This document shows, one piece after another, positions 28,400 to 37,702 of a DNA stretch of 64,000 nt; position 1 is the first letter of the stretch; the number at the start of each line of letters is the position of its first letter. The stretch spans positions 310,001 to 374,000 of the forward strand of contig CAVSHN010000008.1 of the NCBI GenBank assembly GCA_963727755.1, in the 5' to 3' direction. Made by a program: the position numbers and the translations under genes. Under the pieces are notes generated by a model. It did no database searches and was not told the DNA's origin. It saw only the letters and a list, made by a program, of their open reading frames with translations. The stretch is from DASYAN01 sp963727755 (lineage in GTDB: Bacteria > Chloroflexota > Ktedonobacteria > Ktedonobacterales > Ktedonobacteraceae).

Positions 28400-29447
28400 A
28401 TGAAGCAATGGTTCAAAAGATTTTTTAATGCACAAAGAGTTGCCCCTGATAGCTCTGGCGATGGATCTTCTCATTCTGAACCTAAAATAGTTCAAGATTT
28501 TGTACGAATTGCAGCTAAGGTTAAAAATGACAAGCGCGATACATCAATAGAAAAAGATTATGAAGCTGGAGAGCAACATATATTGGATAGACAATATGAT
28601 AAGGCAGTGGAATGTTTAGAGCGAGTGATTGCTCAGGATAGGAAAAATACTAAGGCTCTTGCGCGTCTTGGGAGGGCATATCTGGAATTTGAGGAATTTG
28701 ATAAAGCTCTGGACAACTTAAATAAAGCACTAGAGCTGAAGCCGGATAACATTTACGCTCTTGGGCATCGTGGGATCGTGCATCGGGAGATGAAGCAATA
28801 CGATAAAGCTTGTGCCGACTTCACCCAAGTGCTTGCCCTTGGTTATTCACGGCCTTGGATCGTGAAAGAACTTAAAGATTTGTATAAGAAACGTCAAAAA
28901 CCAGAAGTGGTAGATAAGCCCATAGACGATGAAAGTCGCCAAAAAGCAATACAACCTGGAATTGAGTATATACGAGAAGGAAGATATCAGGAGGCAGTGG
29001 AAGAGTTTCAAGCAAGTGATTGATCAGGATAAGAATAATGCTAGGGCTTATGCATATTGTGGAATGGCGTATCGGGAGCTAAAGCAATATAAAGATGCTC
29101 GGACTTACTTCACTCGAGCACTTGCTCGTGGTTATTCACGACTTTGGATTGTGCAAGAATTTGAATATTTGCACAACGTGCACAAAAAGGAAATAAGAAG
29201 ATATTATGGTGATGGAATGAAATATATGCGGGCTAAACGATATGAGGATGCAGTTAGACGTTTCAGTGAAATAATGGCTATGGATAAGAATGATGCTAGA
29301 GCTGTTATATATCGTGGAGCAGCGTATCTGAGATGGAAGAAAGAAGATAAAGCACAGGCTGATTTCATGCTATTGCTTACTTGTGGTTATTCACAGCCTT
29401 GGATCAAGCAAGAACTTAAAAAAGCTTCTCCAGCTGATAAGAGGTAA
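28400..29447 (+). pseudogene. TPR protein copy 2, one frameshift
   Basis: Starts at ATG 28400 (MKQWFKRFFNAQRVAPDSSG) after AAAGGAGG. The frame ends at 29021 but resumes if one T is removed from TTT at 29006-29008, restoring AVEEFKQVIDQDKNNARAYA. The restored ~349-residue protein holds about six TPRs, such as TKALARLGRAYLEFEEFDKA, IYALGHRGIVHREMKQYDKA and ARAVIYRGAAYLRWKKEDKA. Units are joined by YSRPWIVKELKDL-type helices. No signal peptide. Probably a cytosolic protein-binding scaffold; partner unknown. Separated from copies 1 and 3 by ~140-bp near-identical spacers. Confidence 0.75.
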
Positions 29448-29584
29448 TCGGTGGTAGCCTCTTCAAAGGAATTACCATGTAGTCAATCAAGCGCGAAGGA
29501 GAAATGAGTATAATACTTATAGTTCGCTCGTTTTTTAAGGAAACCTGAAAATCTTGGCATATGCATTGAAAAGGAGGAATACAA

Positions 29585-30660
29585 GTGAAGCAATGGTTCA
29601 AAAAATTTAATGCGCGAAGAGTTGTTCCTGATAGCTCTGGCGATGGATCTTCTCATGCTGAACCTAAAATGGTGAAAGATTTTGTACGAATCGCAGCTGA
29701 GGTTAAAAATGGCAAACGCGACAAATCAACAAAAGAAGCTTTTGAAGCTGGAGAACAACATATATTGGATAGACAATATAATCAGGCAGTGGAAAAATTC
29801 AAGCAAGTGATAGATCAGGATAAGGAAAATGCTAGAGCTTGGGCATGTCGTGGGTTGGCATATCTGGGATTGAAGAATTACGGAAGAAGCTCTGGCTGAC
29901 TTAAATCAATCGCTAGAGCTAGGTAAGGATAATATTTACGCTCTTGCACATCGTGGGGTAACGCATCGGAAAATGGGGCATTACAAGGAAGCTCGGGCTG
30001 ACTTTCTGAGAAGTGCTTGCCCTTGGTTGTTCACGGCCTTGGATTGAGAAAGAACTTGAATATTTGCATAATAAGTTGGGTGACGAATGTCAAAAACCAA
30101 AGGTGGCAGATAAGCCCATAGACGATGAAAGTAGTCAAAAAGCAATAAAAAGGCATTTTGGTCGTGGATGTGAGCATACGCGAGAAGGACAATATCAGAA
30201 GGCAGTGGAAGAGTTCAAGCAAGTGATTGCTCATGATGAAAAAAATGCTAAGGCCTATGCACTTTGTGGGAAGGCTTATCGGGAACTGGAGCAATATGAT
30301 GAAGCTCAAGCTAACTTCGCTCGAGCACTTGGTCTTGGTTTTTCACGGCGTTGGGCTGTGAAAGAACTTGCAGATTTGCACAATATACACAGGAAATCAA
30401 TGAAAGAATATTATGATGCTGGGATTAAACATATGCGAGAAGGACAATATCAGAAGGCAGTGGAAGAGTTTAATCAAATAATTACACGGGATAGGTATGA
30501 TGCTAGAGCTGTTATATATCGTGGAGCAGCGTATCTAGGATGGAAGGAAGACAAGAAAGCTCTGGCTAACTTCAAGCCATTGCTTGATTGTTATTTACAG
30601 CCTTGGATTGAGTATGAACTTAAAAAGCTTCTTCAGCTGATGAAAGGTAATCGGCGGTAG
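29585..30660 (+). pseudogene. TPR protein copy 3, two frameshifts
   Basis: Begins with GTG 29585 (KQWFKKFNARRVVPDSSGDG) behind AAAGGAGG. The frame breaks at the GG of 29882-29883 (NYGRSSG instead of NYEEALADLNQ) and again near 30010-30018, before LALGCSRPWIEKELEYL. Restored length is about 358 residues with TPR units like those of copy 2 (AKAYALCGKAYRELEQYDEA, ARAVIYRGAAYLGWKEDKKA). The leader PDSSGDGSSHAEPKMVKDFV is shared by all copies. As a tandem paralogue it may have once provided a variant binding surface. Confidence 0.75.
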
Positions 30661-30767
30661 CCTCTTCAAAGGGAGCTACTATGTTGTCAATAGTTAGAAA
30701 GCATAATGCGGATTGGAAGTACCTTTTATTCACAAACCAATTCCATTATTGAAAGGGGGATATACAA

Positions 30768-30848
30768 ATGCTAAAAAGATTTTTTACGCGAAGAGTCTCT
30801 GATACTAGCCAGCCCCCATCAGCATTAGGTAAAGAGAGTGACAAGTAA
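30768..30848 (+). pseudogene. TPR protein copy 4, N-terminal stub
   Basis: A 26-codon frame MLKRFFTRRVSDTSQPPSAL behind GAAAGGGGG resembles the start of copies 2 and 3 (FKRFFNAQRVAPDSS) and then stops. The rest of the gene is absent. Confidence 0.5.
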
Positions 30849-30963
30849 TGGAACCGGTCTTTCATCATGAAGCTCACAACTCATCCGTTCCTCCTTTTGT
30901 CTATTCATCATTAAAAAACTTTTTATCTATATCTTTTATAAAAACTATGTATAAAGTAACTAC

Positions 30964-30993
30964 TTGACAAAATTGAAGGAAATCTATTAAAAT
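30964..30993 (+). promoter_or_regulatory. candidate promoter before the toxin-like array
   Basis: TTGACA (30964-30969) is followed after 17-18 bases by TTAAAAT (30987-30993), about 160 bases upstream of the long toxin-like gene. The surrounding 30849-31155 gap holds no other feature I can support. Confidence 0.4.
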
Positions 30994-31155
30994 ATTCTTA
31001 TGAGGAGGGAACCTAGGAGGCTGCTATTTCCCCACTTCTGCAGCCATCTAAAATTTCTCCCAAAAAACCGTGTGTTGTCTCCGTATGTAAATCTTACTTG
31101 AATACTTGCTTATTCAATTCTCAATAGAATTGCTCTTACAACAAGGTATTCAAAT

Positions 31156-33664
31156 ATGCTTTACCGTGAAGGAAATAGTGGCGTTGGTGCTTCTGATGCT
31201 GCGCCTCAGGAGGAACTCGCAAGTTCTTTGCCAATACGCATCCAGAAAGATCTGGCAGCAGAACTTCAAAGAGCGGATGAGTTGGGTATTAGACCAATAC
31301 ACGTGGATGACCCAGAATTTGAGCAAATGGCTCAGGAAGGCCCAATCATATGGGTTGTCCTAGAAAGCGGTCAACTACTCACCGCTCCCAGTTCCGTAGC
31401 CCATACCGTGTTGTCAGCAGGAGAAGCCGTTATTGCAGCTGGAAATGCTGTAGTAGCTATAAATGGTAATGAGCGTTTTTGCATTGATATCACAACCAAC
31501 AGTGATCACTATCAATCGGATGATCAGAGCCTAGAAATTGGCAAGCTGGCATTTTCGGCGTTTGGCGTTAGATTTGAGGAAGAAGAAAGACTGCGTGACG
31601 GTGGTGCGGCCCAGGAGGAACCGCAAATCTTTGCCAATACGCATCCAGAAGATCTGGCAGCCGAGCTGGAGACGGCGGCAATATTGGGTATTAGCTCGAA
31701 TGCATGTGGATGATCCAGACTTTAGGCAATTGGCCAACGACGGTCCCATCAAATGGGTCGTCACTCAAGGTGGAGACCTGCTCGTCGCATCCAGTATCGT
31801 AGCGCATACGGTTTTGACGAATGGAGAAGCTGTTATTGCAGCAGGTGAGGCAGAAGTTGAGATAAATGGTCATAAACGTGGCCTTGTGATCAATACCACA
31901 AGTGATCACTATCAAGCCGATGAGCGCAGTCTAGAGATTGGGAGACAAGCATTTGAAGCATTTGGCATTGAGTTCTCGTTAGCAGTAGGCAGAGACGGGA
32001 GTGGTGATGGGCATGGTGGCGTCGCTGTCACTGTTCAACCGGAAATGATAGAACATGCGCCACCCTCTCCACAGCGGGAAGGGCTGGAGCAGCCTGCTAG
32101 CACAAGTGGCACTTCTCACTTGGAGATCGTGCAGGAGCCAGAGGCACGAGAGGTCGCGGATGGTGGGTATGGCGGGCAGGGTGATGGCAATGGAGGTGAT
32201 GGGTATGGAAGGGTAGATGTAAATAGGCTTAGAGAAGCAAGAGAAGCAATAAAAGAGCTGCTCGTGATGTGGGCTAACAGAAATTCGGCAGGAGATGATG
32301 TACAGGTAGAGTATGAGAAAGGAGAAAGCTCTCGAGCACAATTGCCTGAGGGAGGTGAGAGCGGCAATGGTAGCGAGCGTGGTGATGAAAATAGTGGTGG
32401 GCAGGGTGGTGGTAATGGTGGTGGAAATAATGGAGATCATGTCGTGCTTGATGGGGAGAGTAGCGGTGATGAGAGCGATGAAGATGAAGACCGATCACGC
32501 AGCATCACCGACCGCATCGTCGATTACATTGATGAAGCTATATTGCATAGCATTAGTGAGAGCGATAGCAATGTAGATGTAACAGTACGACTCGGTGAGG
32601 CAAGGAGAGAGGTTCTTGAGCTGTTAAAGGAAATAACCAGAGACAAGCTAGATAACAAGAAACCGGAATACTCAGAGGCAATAAGAGAACTCTTTACAAA
32701 GCTAGGGGTCGAGATACCGGAAGACCGAGAGGAAAGGAGAGAGTTCTTTGAAAAGCTCAGGGCCGAGAGGGCGAAAGGCCCCATCAAACTGTCGGATGAA
32801 GTATACCACAGATATTCTAATCTGCGTAATGAACTCAGAGAGATTGAGAAGAAGCTGCACCCCCAAAGGGGAACCGACACGTTCCAAATAATTGAGCGTG
32901 TCAGTCAAGAACCACGCATTCAGGGCTTTGCCGAATGGGTAAGTTGGACTGCTGGGAATAATGCCAATGGTGTGTTCGACCACGTTATGGAGTTGACTGA
33001 GGCACAGCGTATGCTTCAGTTCAACGACTATGTGAATGATCCCTCTGTGACCATCCGCATAGGTGATGATGTACAAAATCCTATGTCGTCATTCGACATC
33101 GTGGTTGAAAAATCCAATGCTGAAGAGCACCTCTTGCATCAAATCGAGGTCTACACGCCAGAGGGTGGCATCGAAAAAATAAAAGGGGATGAGATTATCG
33201 CAGGAGCTATACACGGTGCAAAGAAGATTTGGAAGTTCATCGATTACAAGGAGAAGCACCCGGAGGAGTTCAATGGTTCGGAGTCTCCCCCGCACGGCAG
33301 TCTAGAAGCAACAGTAGTTGTTGACCCTTGGCCTCCTACGAGAGTTTTCCACGTGGATTCGGCCAAAGGGAAACAACATCTGGTGTATGGTACTCATGGT
33401 GAGGGTACGCTGTTCGCTGATACTGATCTGACCGAGACCTCTGGCGAAAGCCTCTTCGATAAGATAGTAGACACATTAAATCAAGCAGTGTATTATGAGA
33501 AGAAGAACAAGTATCGATTAGAGACTCTCAACCAAGTAAATGTGATAGACCGAAATGGTCGATTACTGTGCGTGTTCATTAACACGAAACCGGACAGATC
33601 ATCGAACAGGACACAGAATGAGCGTCCGGCAACATGGATACGGAGGGACCTGCAAGGTGAATAA
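31156..33664 (+). pseudogene. long toxin-like protein with duplicated N-terminal domain, one frameshift
   Basis: Starts at ATG 31156. One frameshift between 31690 and 31700 joins the first 180 residues to the long frame; restored length about 836. Residues ~20-140 and ~158-280 are two copies of one domain: HVDDPEFEQMAQEGPIIWVV / HVDDPDFRQLANDGPIKWVV, then AHTVLSAGEAVIAAGNA / AHTVLTNGEAVIAAGEA and the S/T-DHYQxD plus SLEIG motif. A Gly/Ser-rich acidic linker (GGQGGGNGGGNNGDH) and a helical segment follow. The last ~200 residues contain SSFDIVVEKSNAEEHLLHQI and the module LVYGTHGEGTLFADTDLTE ending ATWIRRDLQGE. That module recurs alone at 34589. Four bases later a partner gene begins. No signal peptide. 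Architecture suggests a polymorphic toxin; biochemical activity unknown. Confidence 0.65.
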
Positions 33665-33668
33665 AAGC

Positions 33669-34409
33669 ATGAAAATATGGCGTGCTTTTGATATAGAATC
33701 AAGGAGGGATTGGAGCTTCACCCGTCGTGTGGACAGCGATGATTGCCATGACATGATCACTGCCGTCAGCTCTCTTTTCACTGCGTTGTGGCCAGTCGTG
33801 CGGCCACTTGAGGTAAGTCTGTACATGGCAGCGAAGCAGCGTGGCTTCTCCATTATCGATAAAAACATCCCAGTTCCTGTTGAGCGTTGGTATCTCTACG
33901 AAATGGATCCCCCTGCTCGTGTCAGCCAAGTTAGACCGATTGGCTCGTGGGATAGCGAGGAAGCGATCCCTGAATTGACGCCACAAGCCTTGACAGACTG
34001 GTTGACACGTTCTCATGCGCAGCAGCTTGTAGAAGGGTATGTACCTGTACTGCACAGCCTGCATATGAACGATACACGGGCCTGTCTTCTGCAAGATCAG
34101 GAACCCCATATTGAGCTGGCTTACTATTGGGGACATGGCTCTTGCTGTGAAATCTACGCCGTTCCAGTTGAAAAACGGGAGGATGGCTTCTGGGTGTCGG
34201 GACCAATAAGAGGGTTGACCAACCTCAGCGACCCGCCGATCGCAATCGAGCTGTGGATCTATCACGACCAGCCAGACTATCTAGCAGAATTGGCACTTTC
34301 CATCTGGATTTATTGGTCACCGTGGATCGAAGCGGGATCAGCGGAAGAAGATCTGTTGCTGGACTGTCTGTGTAAGCTTGAAAAGCACGGGTGGAAGCTG
34401 GTGGATTAA
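33669..34409 (+). CDS. partner/immunity-like protein 1 of the cassette array
   Basis: ATG 33669 lies 4 bases after the stop of the toxin-like gene; the longer frame starting at 33555 would overlap that gene. The 246-residue protein MKIWRAFDIESRRDWSFTRR is a paralogue of the products at 35073 and 35901. Shared blocks are ALWPVVRPLEVSL, SEEAIPELTPQALTDWLTRS, HAQQL, PVEKREDGFWVSGP and the C-terminal WSPWIEAGSAEEDLL followed by LEKHGW. It is acidic, lacks membrane segments and has no known domain I can name. Tight coupling to the toxin-like gene and repeated pairing suggest it neutralises or binds that C-terminal module. Confidence 0.7.
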   Translation: MKIWRAFDIESRRDWSFTRRVDSDDCHDMITAVSSLFTALWPVVRPLEVSLYMAAKQRGFSIIDKNIPVPVERWYLYEMDPPARVSQVRPIGSWDSEEAIPELTPQALTDWLTRSHAQQLVEGYVPVLHSLHMNDTRACLLQDQEPHIELAYYWGHGSCCEIYAVPVEKREDGFWVSGPIRGLTNLSDPPIAIELWIYHDQPDYLAELALSIWIYWSPWIEAGSAEEDLLLDCLCKLEKHGWKLVD

Positions 34410-34588
34410 CTGGCTGGAGCAATATGATGTCCATGGCGTTTTTACCTCTTGTCATGGTTTAATCGTGGATCACGTTTGAGGAACCATGCAGAAACACCCT
34501 CCCGATCTGGGATGCGGTTGCTTGCCTCTAGGTTTACGAAGGTGTTTCTGCCCTCCTTCTGCGTGCTGAGAAAAAAGGAGACCTTCTC

Positions 34589-35068
34589 ATGGGCAATGAT
34601 CTCTCAGGAAAGAGACCATCTGCAGGAAGTGCAAAGAACCAAAATTTCGGGCAAGTCTTTCTTGACGCCCTGACTCACACCTCAAATAAGATTCCGCTTG
34701 CGGCACGTACGGATCCTGACAGGTACCTCCCACCCGGCATACTAGAGGTAACAGTACCAATAGTCCATTGGCCTCTTGAAGGTATGGTCTTGGACGATGA
34801 TGTGGTGGTCGCGTTCGGGACTCATGGTGAGTATGTGGTCCTTTCCGTGACTCAAACGATGCTAGAGATCTCTCAGAGCGGCAATATCTTTGCAGATGCC
34901 GTAGATCACTTGCAGCGCGATGAATATTATGTCAATCATCCAATAGAATTTATTAAGCGACTGAACGTGATTAACACAAAAGGTCAATTACTCTTCGAGA
35001 TAACAAACGAGACCCTGGGTGTCATTCCATCGCGATGGACATGGAGAGAAGTGCAAGGAGGTCGATAA
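34589..35068 (+). CDS. orphan C-terminal module of the toxin-like protein
   Basis: A 159-residue frame from ATG 34589 with AAAGGAG upstream. After a short unique leader (MGNDLSGKRPSAGSAKNQNF) the sequence aligns with the last ~125 residues of the long protein: GILEVTVPIVHWPLEG with GSLEATVVVDPWPPTR, VVVAFGTHGEYVVLS with HLVYGTHGEGTLFA, FIKRLNVINTKGQLLFEI with LETLNQVNVIDRNGRLLCVF, and SRWTWREVQGG with ATWIRRDLQGE. It is followed 4 bases later by its own partner gene. Displaced toxin tips with their immunity genes are a hallmark of polymorphic toxin loci. Here the module has gained a start codon and could be translated independently. Confidence 0.7.
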   Translation: MGNDLSGKRPSAGSAKNQNFGQVFLDALTHTSNKIPLAARTDPDRYLPPGILEVTVPIVHWPLEGMVLDDDVVVAFGTHGEYVVLSVTQTMLEISQSGNIFADAVDHLQRDEYYVNHPIEFIKRLNVINTKGQLLFEITNETLGVIPSRWTWREVQGGR

Positions 35069-35072
35069 CAGC

Positions 35073-35810
35073 ATGAAATTGTGGCATCAGCTTCCAGAAC
35101 CAGGGGAATATTGGCGCTTTGACCGTTATATCGACATCGAAGGCCCCGATTTCCAGGCAGCGATGAGAGCGGCCACCGAGGTTTTCGCTGTGTTGTGGCC
35201 AGTGATGCGACCACTCTCAGTAGAGATTGATATGGGCGTGAGGCGACGTACCTATGTCATGAGCGAATACCCTCTCTCGCCCCCAATTCCCACGTGGTCT
35301 CTGCACGAAATGGACTCTGTGGCTATTGCTGCATGGATCAAAACCCGCCAGCCGAGCAAGAAGAGCGAGGAGGCAATTCCTGGAATAACGACACAAGCGT
35401 TGGAAGACTGGTTAGCACGTGCTCACGCGCAGCAGCTTTCAGAAGAATATGTCGCAGACCTGCGTGCTCTGAAGGTGCGCTCGACGCGAGCACGCCTTCT
35501 GGAGCATCAGGAACCCTCTGCCGAACTGGCGTTGGACCAACAAACATTTGTTCTTCCCATAGAAAAACGAGAGGATGGGCTCTGGGTGTCGGGACCTCTG
35601 CTAGAGACGACGATGAGCCCGCCAATCGAAATTGAGCTGAGGAGTTCTAATAGAGGGTATATCTCATTGGAGGAGGATCAGACTCCTGGGAGCATCCATC
35701 TCATACTGAGAATCTTTGTCCATTGGTCACCATGGATTGAAACGGGATCAGCGGAAGCAGAGCTTTTGACGGCTTGTCTGCATGAGCTTGAAAATCAGGG
35801 GTGGAACTGA
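35073..35810 (+). CDS. partner/immunity-like protein 2
   Basis: ATG 35073 follows the module stop by 4 bases, as in the first cassette. The 245-residue protein (MKLWHQLPEPGEYWRFDRYI) shares AVLWPVMRPLSVEIDM, SEEAIPGITTQALEDWLARA, HAQQL, PIEKREDGLWVSGP and WSPWIETGSAEAELL with its paralogues, while the 60-100 and 190-215 regions differ. That mix of fixed framework and variable patches fits a specificity partner. No membrane segments. Function inferred from context only. Confidence 0.7.
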   Translation: MKLWHQLPEPGEYWRFDRYIDIEGPDFQAAMRAATEVFAVLWPVMRPLSVEIDMGVRRRTYVMSEYPLSPPIPTWSLHEMDSVAIAAWIKTRQPSKKSEEAIPGITTQALEDWLARAHAQQLSEEYVADLRALKVRSTRARLLEHQEPSAELALDQQTFVLPIEKREDGLWVSGPLLETTMSPPIEIELRSSNRGYISLEEDQTPGSIHLILRIFVHWSPWIETGSAEAELLTACLHELENQGWN

Positions 35811-35856
35811 CTGACCAAGCAATGGAGACGTGAACGAATCCAATGCAGGATGAACA

Positions 35857-35900
35857 TCTAGCACAAGAGAGAGGGAGGGACCAGCACGGTCAAGAAAAGC
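35857..35900 (+). pseudogene. vestige of a third toxin module
   Basis: GAGGGAGGGACCAGCACGGT followed by CAAGAAAAGC immediately before ATG 35901 corresponds to the end of the toxin module in cassette 1 (the bases encoding RRDLQGE plus the spacer AAGC). The rest of the module is gone. Confidence 0.5.
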
Positions 35901-36605
35901 ATGAAAGTATGGCACTGTCTTTCAGAACCAGGGAAATATTGGAGCTTCAGCCGCCGTGTGCAAAGCGAAATCGATGCTCATGGGACAATGATCGCTGTCA
36001 ACACCATTTTTCCCGCACTGTGGCCTGTGGTGCGGCCACGCTCAGTCACCCTTCAAATGACCGCAAGATTGCGCAAACCCCCTTTTGACGAACGGTATAT
36101 GGACCATATTCGCACCTGGCATCTGCGCGAGGAGGAGGTCCCTGCTCATGTAGCTGTGACCGCGTTAGTCAAAGACGGCCATCCGAGTCGGCACAGCGAA
36201 GAGGCGGTCCCGGAGTTGACGCCACAAGCCTTGGCGGACTGGTTGGCACATGCTCACGCCCAACAGATTCCAGAAGAGCGTATACCGATACTGTACAGAC
36301 TCCATATGTACTTCACGCGAGCACGTCTTCTGGAGTATCAGGAATCCTCTGCTGAACTGGTCTTTGGTCCAAAAACGTATCCTATTCCAGTGGAAAAGCG
36401 TGAGGATGGCCTCTGGGTGTCGGGACCCATGTCATACACGGTCCTCGATCCGCCGATCACTGTCACTCTGTATAAGCCTGAGGGACAGCTGGGACTTGGC
36501 ATCTCGGTCTATTGGTCACCATGGATCGAAACGGGCTCGGCAGAAGCGGAGCTGTTGAAGAGCTGTCTGCATGAGCTTGAGAAGCAAGGGTGGCAAGCAA
36601 GCTGA
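35901..36605 (+). CDS. partner/immunity-like protein 3
   Basis: A 234-residue paralogue starting MKVWHCLSEPGKYWSFSRRV at ATG 35901. It keeps ALWPVVRPRSVTLQMTAR, SEEAVPELTPQALADWLAHA, HAQQI, PVEKREDGLWVSGP and WSPWIETGSAEAELL followed by LEKQGW. The toxin module that should precede it is reduced to about 40 bases, so this looks like an orphan immunity gene retained after toxin loss. No named family or enzyme motif. The reading frame is intact although the neighbouring module is lost, which hints that it is kept by selection. Confidence 0.7.
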   Translation: MKVWHCLSEPGKYWSFSRRVQSEIDAHGTMIAVNTIFPALWPVVRPRSVTLQMTARLRKPPFDERYMDHIRTWHLREEEVPAHVAVTALVKDGHPSRHSEEAVPELTPQALADWLAHAHAQQIPEERIPILYRLHMYFTRARLLEYQESSAELVFGPKTYPIPVEKREDGLWVSGPMSYTVLDPPITVTLYKPEGQLGLGISVYWSPWIETGSAEAELLKSCLHELEKQGWQAS

Positions 36606-36637
36606 CCAGTTGTAGAGATGTGATGTTTCTGACAGCC

Positions 36638-36691
36638 AGCGCGATGGACATGGAGGGACCTACAAGGATGTCAATAACATCATGAAATTGA
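36638..36691 (+). pseudogene. vestige of a fourth cassette
   Basis: CGCGATGGACATGGAGGGAC then CTACAAGGATGTCAATAACA matches the end of module 2 (35029-35071) almost base for base, including the spacer and the partner start ATGAAATTG at 36682. Homology stops where the dispersed repeat begins. Confidence 0.65.
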
Positions 36692-36810
36692 GATTGTATC
36701 TTTGGCTCAGGGCGCGTTGGCCTTCCGAAGCGAGAGTTTCAAGCTCAATTCTCGGTCACGAAAAGCCACACCCTTAGAGAAGGATACAGTACCACCCATT
36801 TGGGCTATTC
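36692..36810 (+). repeat. dispersed ~118-bp repeat, copy A
   Basis: Shares with 43371-43488 the elements ATCTTTGGCT, CGAGAGTTTCAAGCTCAATT, CTCGGTCACGAAAAGCC and AAGGATACAGTACC in the same order, about 85 percent identical by eye. CGAGAGTT pairs with AATTCTCG (one G-T), and AAAGCC near the middle can pair with GGCTATT at the end. No terminal inverted repeats seen. Confidence 0.8.
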
Positions 36811-36918
36811 TTCCTCGACTTCGACACAGATAGAACAGTTGCCATGGTATTATTAAGAGTAAATTGTTATACTATACGGCAAAAAAGCTGTGTTTTTTAC
36901 AGAAGAGCGAGCCTTGTA

Positions 36919-37614
36919 ATGCTACAGAGTAAAAGTGGGACTACCCAAGGTCAAACTATAATCATTATAGCAATCACTTTATTTGCTATTTCTGGTCTCG
37001 TCACCGGGTTTGCATACGGTATGTTCACGCGATCTACAGGGAAAACGCAACAGCCAACCACCCAAAGCCATGATGTATCAGTAGCTTCGCAGCAAACGCC
37101 ACTCACACCCTCACCAATATCCCAAACACAACCGCCACCACTTGGATGCCCCGATGTAGAAGCCAATGTGTATCAGATGGTTGCAGATGGTCAGACACCT
37201 TATCAGGCAACCATCCAGGCCAAAGATAAAACGGGCAACCCAGGTAACAGCTGCACAAATATTGCGCTGGAGAAGCCTCTAGCAATTGATGGTCTTACAT
37301 GTAAGATCTGGCTAACCAAGGCCCAGGACCCTAGCGCAGACCTTAGCCATGCTGCAAGTCAACTTCAACATCTCGATCAACTCAGTGCCACATTTCCTGG
37401 CGAAATTGCGCCCGGGTTAACCTTTGATCCCAGTACTCCTCAAGTGCAACCCTGTAAACAAGGCCAGGGAAGCTGGAAATTTACCATTTCTCCAACGGTA
37501 ACCCCTGGTGATTACTATATCGTGGGGCTCACCGATTGGCAGGGCACCCATTACGATTGGAGTTGGTACCAGTTCCGAGTTGCCAAAAATGGCCAGAGTA
37601 GCAGTAATGCTTGA
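36919..37614 (+). CDS. membrane-anchored exported protein
   Basis: ATG 36919 (MLQSKSGTTQGQTIIIIAIT) is chosen because it places one hydrophobic helix (TIIIIAITLFAISGLVTGFA) at the N-terminus; the frame's earlier ATG would add 25 unlikely residues. The 231-residue product continues with a Thr/Pro/Gln-rich stalk (QPTTQSHDVSVASQQTPLTP) and a ~140-residue extracytoplasmic domain with several Cys residues (LGCPDVEANVYQ, GNSCTNIAL, LTCKIWLTK) ending DYYIVGLTDWQGTHYDWSWY. The domain resembles small Ig-like secreted folds, but I cannot name a family. It is followed by the TIM-barrel-like gene 88 bases downstream. Confidence 0.65.
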   Translation: MLQSKSGTTQGQTIIIIAITLFAISGLVTGFAYGMFTRSTGKTQQPTTQSHDVSVASQQTPLTPSPISQTQPPPLGCPDVEANVYQMVADGQTPYQATIQAKDKTGNPGNSCTNIALEKPLAIDGLTCKIWLTKAQDPSADLSHAASQLQHLDQLSATFPGEIAPGLTFDPSTPQVQPCKQGQGSWKFTISPTVTPGDYYIVGLTDWQGTHYDWSWYQFRVAKNGQSSSNA

Positions 37615-37702
37615 GGGGCCGCTCTGCTTTTTTCTATGTCACGTGCTATAATGGGCTAACTTACTCTCTTAAAACAGCTCATGATAAGGAGATTTTGTAG
37701 CA

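Noticed and set aside
33124..33165. PD-(D/E)XK nuclease site in the toxin-like protein (FDIVV ... QIEVY)
   Set aside because: The Asp and Glu spacing is suggestive, but the catalytic Lys is replaced by Tyr, so I do not call a nuclease.
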